This document shows positions 57,873-64,000 of a stretch of 64,000 bases of DNA, in pieces. Each line of letters opens with the position of its first letter. Positions within the stretch are counted from its first letter, which is position 1. The stretch is taken from assembly GCF_004216475.1 (NCBI RefSeq), contig NZ_CP022303.1:1922001-1986000 (forward strand), given 5' to 3'. Below the pieces are notes generated by a model. That model was given only the letters and a program-made list of their open reading frames with translations, ran no database searches and was not told the DNA's origin. Position numbers and translations under genes: made by a program. The DNA is from Thalassococcus sp. S3 (GTDB lineage Bacteria; Pseudomonadota; Alphaproteobacteria; Rhodobacterales; Rhodobacteraceae).

Positions 57873-58195
57873 GTCGAGGCTCCGTCATGCAGGATGGCGT
57901 CGATCAGATCCGGGCTGCGCTCCAGCACCGCCAGAACCCGCATCATCAGCGCTCGCGCCGTTACCCTGCGGGCACGCGCCTTGGGCGTGACTGCGTCGAG
58001 GAAGGATTTCCGCAGCGGGAGCGTGACGCCATTGGCCGGGCAGGGTTCGGTGACCGGCTCCATGGCGCGGATCACGTCCACCACCGTCTCCACGTGCCGC
58101 AGAAACAGCATCTCGCGGATGGTTTCCGGGAGCTCGCCCAGCCGGTAGAGCGTTTCGATCGCCTGCCGGGTTTTTGCAGATACGAACTCAGTCAT
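57869..58195 (-). CDS. Early phage protein, copy B of a paralogous pair
   Basis: 108 residues (TRQAIETLYRLGELPETIRE, then RALMMRVLAVLERSPDLIDA, ILHDG). The end matches copy A in pattern: R-A-L-x2-R-x-L-x8-P-x-L-I-x-A-x-L-x-D-G. The N-terminal helix pair is diverged. Overlaps by ATGA on its downstream side. Confidence 0.6.
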   Translation of the reverse strand: MTEFVSAKTRQAIETLYRLGELPETIREMLFLRHVETVVDVIRAMEPVTEPCPANGVTLPLRKSFLDAVTPKARARRVTARALMMRVLAVLERSPDLIDAILHDGAST

Positions 58196-58577
58196 CCTGG
58201 CCCTCCGGATGAAACCGCGGGCATTTCGGGCAGGCCTTGCGCATGCGCACGGCGAAGGGCCCGCTGCCGGTCTTCGCGCGCACCTGGTCGCGCCAGCCGA
58301 GGCACACCTCGGAGCTGATCGCGCCCAGCGTCGGGCAAGTCACGTCCTCGGGCAGGTAGATCGCCCGGACGCGGTCCTCGATCGCCTCCATGCCGGCCGG
58401 GTAGCGGTTGCGGATGACCGCACTCACGACACTGCCGGTATAGCCGAGGCGCTTCGCGACCTTGTTCTGCGACGATCCCTTTTCGTCGCAGGCCTTCACG
58501 AGCGCCTCGACCCAGGCCGGGACCTCGCCCCAGGCATCGAGGGCCACATACATCCTGTCGGTGATCAGAGCGTTCAT
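58188..58577 (-). CDS. Early helix-turn-helix protein
   Basis: 129 residues: KGSSQNKVAKRLGYTGSVVS is a repressor-type helix-turn-helix, followed by AVIRNRYPAGMEAIEDRVRA. The C-terminal MRKACPKCPRFHPEG gives C-x2-C and a His, perhaps a zinc site. Similar proteins stand after MuB in several Mu-like phages. Target unknown. Confidence 0.65.
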   Translation of the reverse strand: MNALITDRMYVALDAWGEVPAWVEALVKACDEKGSSQNKVAKRLGYTGSVVSAVIRNRYPAGMEAIEDRVRAIYLPEDVTCPTLGAISSEVCLGWRDQVRAKTGSGPFAVRMRKACPKCPRFHPEGQDD

Positions 58578-59119
58578 AGATGCGCTCCTTCGACATAGAC
58601 CACGCGGTCCTCGTTGGGATCGACCAGCACCATCCTCTGCTTCTTGGTGGGGGGCAGGATGCCGGTATCCTTCTGCAGCCGGTAGAGGGCCGGACGCACC
58701 CCAGGGTCCCGTTTGCGCAGCACCTTGAGATAGCCGGCGCGGGCGAGCAGCGTGCAATAGAGCTGGATCTCGCTCTCGGTGACCTCTTTTTCAGATCCGA
58801 TCAGCGAGGCGGCGATATCCTTGGGGCTGAACTCGCGCAGCACCCGCATCGCGCGCCAGATGACGCCGTGGTAAGATTTGCGCTTTCCCGCCTCCAGGTG
58901 ACGGCTCTGCGCCTCTGTGAACACCGTAAAATAGTGCGTTGACCCGTCGCGATCGGCGTCGAGAATATGCCCCTCCTTACGCAGCCGCCCGAAGAGGCGT
59001 TGCTTGGCCCATTCGGTATCCTGACAATGCGCGAACAGATCCCCTTTTGTGACGCGCCGATGGGCCTTCAGATAGGCCCACATCTCGCGTTCGAGCTTGG
59101 TTTTCGGCTTAAAGCTCAT
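58574..59119 (-). CDS. Early phage protein, winged-helix-like
   Basis: 181 residues (EREMWAYLKAHRRVTKGDLF, then YHGVIWRAMRVLREFSPKDI and YCTLLARAGYLKVLRKRDPG). Two winged-helix units are plausible. ATG 59119 lies inside the end of the MuB-like gene (11-base overlap). Not named; probably DNA-binding. Confidence 0.6.
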   Translation of the reverse strand: MSFKPKTKLEREMWAYLKAHRRVTKGDLFAHCQDTEWAKQRLFGRLRKEGHILDADRDGSTHYFTVFTEAQSRHLEAGKRKSYHGVIWRAMRVLREFSPKDIAASLIGSEKEVTESEIQLYCTLLARAGYLKVLRKRDPGVRPALYRLQKDTGILPPTKKQRMVLVDPNEDRVVYVEGAHL

Positions 59120-59864
59120 AGAACATCCCCTTTCTCGGCGCCGGCGCTTCCGCGCGCAGAAACGGCGCATCTCCCCATTGATCGAGCGACATGGTGGTCA
59201 CGCCGCGAACCTGACTTTCGGCCAGCACGTGTTCGAGGTCGCTGCAGATCCGCCGCACCTTGCCGTCGTTGCGCCTGGTGATGTGGTCCAGAAGCGCATC
59301 GTCGATCTCGATGTCCGGCGCGAAGACCCGTGAGAGGATCTGCGCGTCAGACAGGTTCGCGGGCTCCGCCGGCTGCCAGATCTGGATCCGGCCGTCGATC
59401 AGCTCCCATTCCTTGAGCTTCTGCGGCAGAAGCTCCATGCCCACGAAGATGACCGGCACGAGACTGTGATCGTGCAGATCGCGGATCTCCTCCACGAGGC
59501 GGTTCGCCACCGCGTAATCCGCCTCGTCGATGATCAGCGGGCGGTCTGCTTCCCCAAGCAGATCCGCCGCCTCCCGGAAGCGGTCCGCGATCGTGCCCTT
59601 GACGGGCCCCGAGCGCAGCTCCCCGATCAGGGTGGTGAAGAGATCCTTGGCCCGCAGATGCTTGTGCGCGGCCACATAGATCGCGTCGCGCTTGTCATTG
59701 GCAAAGCACGACGCATAGGTCTTGCCGAACCCGGTGGGCCCGAACAGGACACCCATCTTGTCGATGGTGTTTCGCTGGGCCTGGAGCCGCGCGATCATCT
59801 GATCCAGTGCCGCCACATTGCGCAGCGGCATGATCTTGTTGTCTATTCCAGTGGGGTGTGTCAT
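59109..59864 (-). CDS. MuB-like target-selecting ATPase
   Basis: 251 residues. Walker A GPTGFGKT at residues 42-49 and Walker B PLIIDEADYAVANRL mark an AAA+ ATPase, shorter than Mu B (312) and without its N-terminal helix-turn-helix. It activates MuA and directs target choice and immunity. I chose ATG 59864 for its GGGAGA ribosome site; ATG 59876 and 59927 are in frame. It follows the transposase by 67 bp. Confidence 0.88.
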   Translation of the reverse strand: MTHPTGIDNKIMPLRNVAALDQMIARLQAQRNTIDKMGVLFGPTGFGKTYASCFANDKRDAIYVAAHKHLRAKDLFTTLIGELRSGPVKGTIADRFREAADLLGEADRPLIIDEADYAVANRLVEEIRDLHDHSLVPVIFVGMELLPQKLKEWELIDGRIQIWQPAEPANLSDAQILSRVFAPDIEIDDALLDHITRRNDGKVRRICSDLEHVLAESQVRGVTTMSLDQWGDAPFLRAEAPAPRKGMFYEL

Positions 59865-59931
59865 CTTATCTCCCATTGCAACACTGCTCTCGCCGTCGCC
59901 GTGGAGGTCCAGTCCCGGCGGCGGCATTTCG

Positions 59932-62052
59932 TTAATGCACGCCGATCTCGCCGTAGAGCTCGAACATGCTCAGCCGGCTGGTGAACTCCGGATGGTCCTG
60001 GTAGCGGGCGATCCAGCCCGCCTCCCAGGTGCCGATCGGCTCGCCATTCTCCATCCGTTTCAGGATATCCATCGCCTGCCAGAACCGATCGGCCGGCGTC
60101 TCTTTCTCCTTCTCGATCTGCGCCTTGCGGCGCTCCTCCATTTCGAGGATCAGCGCCTCCTGCTGGGCATCGAGCTCCGGCGTCTCGGGCGGATTGAAGC
60201 TGGGCTTCTTCGGGCTCGGCCGCTTGGCCGTCCCTCTAAACTCCGGCGCGACCACCTTGGCCTCGAGATGCGCAGGCGCGGGGGTGTCCCCGCCCATGCC
60301 GGCCGCGATCTCCTCGATCGGGACGGGCGCATATTCCTTGGCGAGCGCCTTTTCGGCCTTGAGGATGCGCGCACGCTTGCGGGCGGCCTCCCTGGCTCCG
60401 GTGAGATCGAAGAACCCGACCTTCTGGCGGCATTCGGCATAGCCGAGGAAGACACCATCGAGATCGAAGATGTGAACGCCGGCATGCAGATCTTCCGGGT
60501 TGAACCGGGCCACGACCTTCTGTCCGGCAATCTCGCTCATCCAGTCGGCGTAGTAGAAATTCCCGTGGAGCTGCAGCTGGCCGTTGTCCTTGTGCAGCTT
60601 GCCCACATGCTGGGCCATCAGCCAAAGCGCGCGCTGCGCGTCCGTCGCCTTGCGAATGCGGGCCTGGGCATAGCTCTCCGCGAAGGTCTGATCGAAGGAC
60701 CGCCCGTTACAAGTGGGCGAGCGCCGTCCCTGACGCGCGTTGTGCTCCGCGATCCCCTCGTCGAGCACTTCCAGGAATGTGTCGATCGGGACCGCCTTGC
60801 TGCCGTAGTTTTCCGGTTTGGCATCGGGGCGGTTGCCCACATAGGCGCCGGCGAAGCGCGGATCCTTCGCGACGCTATTGGCGATATCGCGGAAGGCCCG
60901 CTCGATCGGCTTGGCCTGGCCGTGGCCGGGCAGCGCCCAATGGATCTTGATCCCCAGCATCGGCAGGATGCCCAGCGGATCATCCTCGCGGACCTTGAAG
61001 CGGAACCGCGTGGGGGCGCCGCCGGTGAACCATTTGTTGGCGAATTCGCGGCCGTTATCGACCAGACAGTGACGCGGGATGCCGAATTCCTCGACCATCT
61101 CGCCGAAGGCTGCCATCACCATGACCTTGTTCGGGTCGTGATCGACGCGCCAGCTGAGGATCTTGCCGGAATAGATATCCTGAAAGGCGATGATCTGGGG
61201 CCGCGTGATGCGGCCATCGGGCCAGGAGACGAAGACGTCGATCTTGTGGCAATCGGCATTCACGCCTTCCATGGCCTCCATCTCGCTGCGATCGCGGATC
61301 TGGGGCGGAAAGCACTTGAGCAGACCGGCCTCACCCTCGCGCAGGAAGACACGGGAGACGCGCGGCACATCCGCCTCCAGCCGCCGTTGGGCCGTCCGTT
61401 GGGCCGGGATGTCCGTCCAGCTCTCTTTCTCGGCCTCGGTGACCGCCAGCCGGTAGCATACGGCGAAGGGTGGGCCTTCGAGCCGCAGATAGAGGCTCTT
61501 CAAATAGTCCATGAACGCCTTTGAAACGGGCTTTTTCATGTCCTTGCGCACGGCCAGGCGCTGGCGGGGCAGGAGATAGGGCAGCTCATCGCCGTGATCG
61601 ACGAATTTCACCCGTTCTTGCCAAATAAAGATCGTCCGATCGCTGATCCCGCTGAGCCGCGCGACCTTGTCGACCGCGATAACCTTCGTGAACCCGGCCT
61701 GCTGGAACATCTCGACCTTCTGCAGGATCTCAAGACGCGTCCGCGCCGTCTCGCGATCCCGATCCGGCGCCTGCTCGAAGAGATGCCAGACCTCCGCCGT
61801 CGCCTGCGCGCGCGCCGTCGATTTGGCCGCATCCAGCAGCTTCAGCTGGGCACGGATCGGCAGGAGTTTCCAGTGGTATTCCCAGCCCCCGCCTTTGCCC
61901 TGGCGGCGCCGCGAAAGCTCCGGATCATTGTTCCAGCGCTCCCGTTCGGCCAAGTCATTAATGCGACGCTTCGTTGTCGGCAGATCGGGCAGCTTTGCCT
62001 CCGCGATCTGGCTGGCCGTCCACCAGACCCGTTCAGGCTCGAGATCACTCAT
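59932..62052 (-). CDS. MuA-like DDE transposase
   Basis: 706 residues. The Mu-type helix-turn-helix (VWWTASQIAEAKLPDLPTTK) opens the protein and may bind terminal sites. The catalytic RNase H-like core has Asp267 (VNADCHKIDVF), Asp332 (CLVDNGREFANKW) and Glu384 (AKPIERAFRDIAN), with spacing close to Mu A (269/336/392). The C-terminal 120 residues are charged and should contact MuB. It integrates and replicates the phage by transposition. The ATG overlaps the ParB-like stop by 8 bases. Confidence 0.95.
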   Translation of the reverse strand: MSDLEPERVWWTASQIAEAKLPDLPTTKRRINDLAERERWNNDPELSRRRQGKGGGWEYHWKLLPIRAQLKLLDAAKSTARAQATAEVWHLFEQAPDRDRETARTRLEILQKVEMFQQAGFTKVIAVDKVARLSGISDRTIFIWQERVKFVDHGDELPYLLPRQRLAVRKDMKKPVSKAFMDYLKSLYLRLEGPPFAVCYRLAVTEAEKESWTDIPAQRTAQRRLEADVPRVSRVFLREGEAGLLKCFPPQIRDRSEMEAMEGVNADCHKIDVFVSWPDGRITRPQIIAFQDIYSGKILSWRVDHDPNKVMVMAAFGEMVEEFGIPRHCLVDNGREFANKWFTGGAPTRFRFKVREDDPLGILPMLGIKIHWALPGHGQAKPIERAFRDIANSVAKDPRFAGAYVGNRPDAKPENYGSKAVPIDTFLEVLDEGIAEHNARQGRRSPTCNGRSFDQTFAESYAQARIRKATDAQRALWLMAQHVGKLHKDNGQLQLHGNFYYADWMSEIAGQKVVARFNPEDLHAGVHIFDLDGVFLGYAECRQKVGFFDLTGAREAARKRARILKAEKALAKEYAPVPIEEIAAGMGGDTPAPAHLEAKVVAPEFRGTAKRPSPKKPSFNPPETPELDAQQEALILEMEERRKAQIEKEKETPADRFWQAMDILKRMENGEPIGTWEAGWIARYQDHPEFTSRLSMFELYGEIGVH

Positions 62053-62938
62053 GCTCACCACCCCGCTTGCGGCCCGGGAACGTCAGAACCTGTCCGTCTT
62101 CCTCCCCGCGGGAGATCTCATCGAGCAGGCGCACCAGCTCCGTCGCATGCTCCTCGACAAAGCGGCGTTTGACGCGCTTTCCAGCCCGCTTGAAGGCAGC
62201 GTCCAGGGCCTTTTCCTGCTCCTGCTCGGCGTTCTTGGGCTCGGCCTTCGGCTTCGGCGCCAGCGCCGCCCGGACATTCTTTACCTTACCCTCGGAGAAG
62301 GCTTTGCAGGCCGCGCTGCGCGCCTTTGCGGTCTTACATTTGGCGAGAGCCAACAAATCGGCGAGCATGGGGTCTGTAGCGGCAGCCCGAAGCGCCGAAA
62401 CGTCTTCTTCGGTGAGCGATCCACCCACTTCGACAAGCCGCCGCACGTGCCGCTGCGAGAGGCCCGTTTTTTGCGCCGTGTTCGGCACAAACGATGCAAC
62501 GGACATCGTGTCCGTTGCACCCCAACGAGCGGCCGATCCGGCAACTCCTTGCTGGGTCTCCGGATAGGCCTTCTCGTAGATTGTCTTGCGCCGATGAAGG
62601 AAGACGCAGAGGTCGAGCGGCTGGAGATCGGCGCGCGCAAGGTTTTCGTCGACCTCCATGAGGCGTGCAGCCTCCAAAGTGCATTCAATGATCTTCGCCG
62701 GGATCGTTTCACGACCCATCTGCCGGAAGGCCTCGAGGCGATGCCCACCGAGGATCAGCCGGTAAAGCCCATCTTTTTTAGTAGGTTTGCGGACATGGAT
62801 TTCTGACTGCAGGCCGATCGTTTCGATTGAGGCGCGCAAGCCTTCCACGCCAGCATCGGAGACCGGGCGTTGGCGATCCACGACTTCGATCTGCTCGAGA
62901 GGAATATCTGCGATCTTAATCAGTTTTGGGTGTTTCAT
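62045..62938 (-). CDS. ParB-like protein in the transposition operon
   Basis: 297 residues. The ParB N-terminal CTPase-type domain shows IPLEQIEVVDRQRPVSDAGV, then LILGGHRLEAFRQMGRETIP and ENLARADLQPLDLCVFLHRR; GGHRLEAF equals the GxRRxxA CTP motif. A central helix-turn-helix (KTGLSQRHVRRLVEVGG) follows. No ParA partner is visible. It is transcribed directly before the transposase. Possible roles are DNA clamping at phage ends or regulation. Confidence 0.88.
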   Translation of the reverse strand: MKHPKLIKIADIPLEQIEVVDRQRPVSDAGVEGLRASIETIGLQSEIHVRKPTKKDGLYRLILGGHRLEAFRQMGRETIPAKIIECTLEAARLMEVDENLARADLQPLDLCVFLHRRKTIYEKAYPETQQGVAGSAARWGATDTMSVASFVPNTAQKTGLSQRHVRRLVEVGGSLTEEDVSALRAAATDPMLADLLALAKCKTAKARSAACKAFSEGKVKNVRAALAPKPKAEPKNAEQEQEKALDAAFKRAGKRVKRRFVEEHATELVRLLDEISRGEEDGQVLTFPGRKRGGEHE

Positions 62939-63164
62939 CGGGACATCTCAAAAGGGTGTAGAAAAATCGGCGCTGGCCATCCTCGACCACCTGCCGGCAG
63001 GAGATCTGGCAGCCATTCTCGCGCAGCTCCGCCACGACTGAATTCACCGCGCAGATCCGGGCTTCATGGGCCAGCTCCCATGTGCTGATTTCACCGTCCG
63101 CCTCGCGCAGCACGCGCAGCGCTCGGCGCAGGCGGGGGCTGGTGGCGAGGCGGCCATGATGCAT
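62916..63164 (-). CDS. Small winged-helix-like early protein
   Basis: 82 residues (LRRALRVLREADGEISTWEL, then NSVVAELRENGCQISCRQVV and RFFYTLLR) with a winged-helix look. ATG 63164 overlaps the previous stop (TGATG), and its end overlaps the ParB-like start by 23 bases. Function unknown. Confidence 0.6.
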   Translation of the reverse strand: MHHGRLATSPRLRRALRVLREADGEISTWELAHEARICAVNSVVAELRENGCQISCRQVVEDGQRRFFYTLLRCPDETPKTD

Positions 63165-63475
63165 CAGGGGCGCCCGGCGGTTTCCACCGTCAGGATCTCC
63201 CGGCACGCCGCCAGCGTGCCCGACCCCAGCAGGATCTTCGCACGCGCGATCACCTCGCTCTCCGCCTTGGCCTGCCCCTCGATCAGATCGTCGAGGGTAT
63301 TCAGCTCCAGACGGGTCAGGCTCTCCGGGTTCGCGTGAAAGCCCGTCTGGTCGAGATATTCCTGACAGGTCCGCTCCGCCGTCGTCACCAGATCGAGCGC
63401 CTCGATCAGGCCCTGCAGCTGCTCGGCCGGGGTCAGATGAGGGAGGGTTTCGGTTGTTGGGAAAGTGGCATTCAT
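63164..63475 (-). CDS. Small early phage protein
   Basis: 103 residues, helical (EQLQGLIEALDLVTTAERTC, then TLDDLIEGQAKAESEVIARA). ATGA overlap with the gene before. No family known. Confidence 0.5.
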   Translation of the reverse strand: MNATFPTTETLPHLTPAEQLQGLIEALDLVTTAERTCQEYLDQTGFHANPESLTRLELNTLDDLIEGQAKAESEVIARAKILLGSGTLAACREILTVETAGRP

Positions 63476-63978
63476 TGCAATGCTGCTCCTATGTAAAGCC
63501 CCACAAAGAGGGCGATGAAAAGGCACGCCGCCCCCACCACATCGCCGGTCCAGGGCGACAGGTGAGGTACGATGCGGCGCGCATGGTCCCGAAGCCGGTC
63601 CAGACGGCTCCGAGGCGTCCCGTGAGTGGGATCGATGAAGGTCAGAATGTCGTCTTTGCAAAGCTCCGGCTCGGCCTCTTGAGGCGCGTGATCCGGCTGC
63701 TCCTGATCTGTTTCAAAAGCCCCCGGCGCGGACATCCCTGACGCGCCGGGGGAGGTGCCAGAGGATACCTCAGCGGCACACACCCTAGTGCCGGTATCCT
63801 CTGGGGGAGTGACTGGTTGGAAGTCGTCGATCGAGCCCCACTTGGCTTCCCAGCGAGCTCTATAGAGCGTGGCAAACAGCTCCTGACCGATCTCGTAGAC
63901 CATCAGGTCGCATGCGGAGTGTCCCTTCATACCACCCGTATGGCCGGTCGCGTAGCGCCGCAAGTTCTCAAATTTCAT
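63472..63978 (-). CDS. Early phage protein with C-terminal membrane helix
   Basis: 168 residues: a folded N-terminus (CDLMVYEIGQELFATLYRAR), a low-complexity middle (about 60-100), and a tail-anchor-like C-terminal helix (GAACLFIALFVGLYIGAALQ). It is the first visible gene of the early operon; no strong ribosome site precedes the ATG at 63978, so the start is uncertain. An inverted repeat lies within the coding sequence at 63758-63804. Confidence 0.5.
   Translation of the reverse strand: MKFENLRRYATGHTGGMKGHSACDLMVYEIGQELFATLYRARWEAKWGSIDDFQPVTPPEDTGTRVCAAEVSSGTSPGASGMSAPGAFETDQEQPDHAPQEAEPELCKDDILTFIDPTHGTPRSRLDRLRDHARRIVPHLSPWTGDVVGAACLFIALFVGLYIGAALQ
63758..63804. repeat. Imperfect inverted repeat, 17-bp arms
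   Basis: CCAGAGGATAC-CTCAG-CGGCAC pairs with GTGCCG-GTATCCTCTGG; the arms match fully apart from the 5-base CTCAG bulge. The loop is ACACCCTA. It lies in the low-complexity part of the gene at 63472, so codon constraint does not explain it. Confidence 0.7.
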
Positions 63979-64000
63979 GCCGTGCTTGTTAGTGAAGTCT

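Larger units (their letters stand above)
23110..64000 (-). mobile_element. Mu-like transposable siphovirus-type prophage (late end to beyond right edge)
   Basis: At least 40.9 kb of phage genes in Mu order on the minus strand: MuA and MuB homologues, GemA, lysis, gp27/28/29 terminase-portal block, F, G, I/Z, T, gp35, gp36, then a non-contractile tail with tape measure and J-like protein. The left terminus is placed at 23110 because the sequence beginning TGTA starts where host homology ends. The repressor and the other end are outside. The nearest known relatives by gene content are B3/D3112/RcapMu-type phages. Confidence 0.9.

Noticed and set aside
59818..61524. 568-codon plus-strand frame opposite the transposase
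   Set aside because: Antisense shadow of the DDE transposase.
23110..64000. Classification as a myovirus (true Mu tail)
   Set aside because: No tail sheath, baseplate or Mu-type spike genes are seen; a tail tube, a G/GT-type chaperone, a tape measure and a J-like tip indicate a flexible tail.

Overview
The window comes from the chromosome of an alphaproteobacterium. The likely group is marine Rhodobacteraceae (Roseobacter type), judging from the acetolactate synthase pair, the DUF2852 and RDD proteins, the leucyl/arginyl transferase Bpt, and a TRAP transporter with its own two-component system. It has two parts. Positions 1-23109 are host sequence. Positions 23110-64000 belong to one Mu-like transposable prophage whose genes all lie on the minus strand and whose early end runs off the right edge.

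Host part: a Rieske oxygenase cut by the left edge; an XRE regulator; a small conserved protein; acetolactate synthase small and large subunits (2045-2605 and 4231-5985), separated by an AraC regulator and a cupin dioxygenase-like gene. Upstream of the large subunit is a 15-codon leader peptide with a Leu-Val-Val-Ile-Val run followed by an attenuator-like hairpin. Next come a frameshifted VOC gene, a NarL-type response regulator with a Cache-domain histidine kinase, and a divergent TRAP operon (8987-13487) with oversized membrane subunits. A nitrilase and a PNPOx-like protein form a unit divergent from an AraC regulator. Positions 16990-20293 hold four envelope-protein genes I cannot assign to a known system, including a secreted trypsin-like peptidase whose 5' end overlaps that of its divergent neighbour. 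The host part ends with VOC, bpt, RDD and DUF2852 genes and the 3' stump of a YbaK/EbsC-type gene.

Prophage part: the late end of the phage lies at about 23110. It begins TGTA, interrupts the YbaK-type gene, and is preceded by GCGGA, which fits the Mu target consensus NYSRN. In transcription order (right to left): three small genes, a ParB-like protein, MuA-type DDE transposase, MuB-type ATPase, about 17 small early genes (including GemA, DUF3164, two HNH proteins and an ASCH protein), a candidate late activator, lysozyme and holin, small and large terminase, an Acb2/Tad1-like protein, portal, an F-like head protein with a toxin-like C-terminal domain, gpG, protease/scaffold, decoration protein, gpT-like capsid, and a siphovirus-type tail. 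No contractile-sheath gene was seen, so this resembles B3/D3112/RcapMu-type phages with Mu transposition and a flexible tail.

The genes are packed with ATGA, GTGA, TTGA or TGATG overlaps, implying translational coupling. Three regulatory features stand out: a 23-bp element repeated (22/23) only before the lysozyme and the protease, the positions of Mu Plys and PI; a GGGAAAC slippery site with a hairpin that would fuse the tail chaperone to the DUF1799-like frame, as in lambda G/GT; and an in-frame internal start in the protease gene that would give a separate scaffold.
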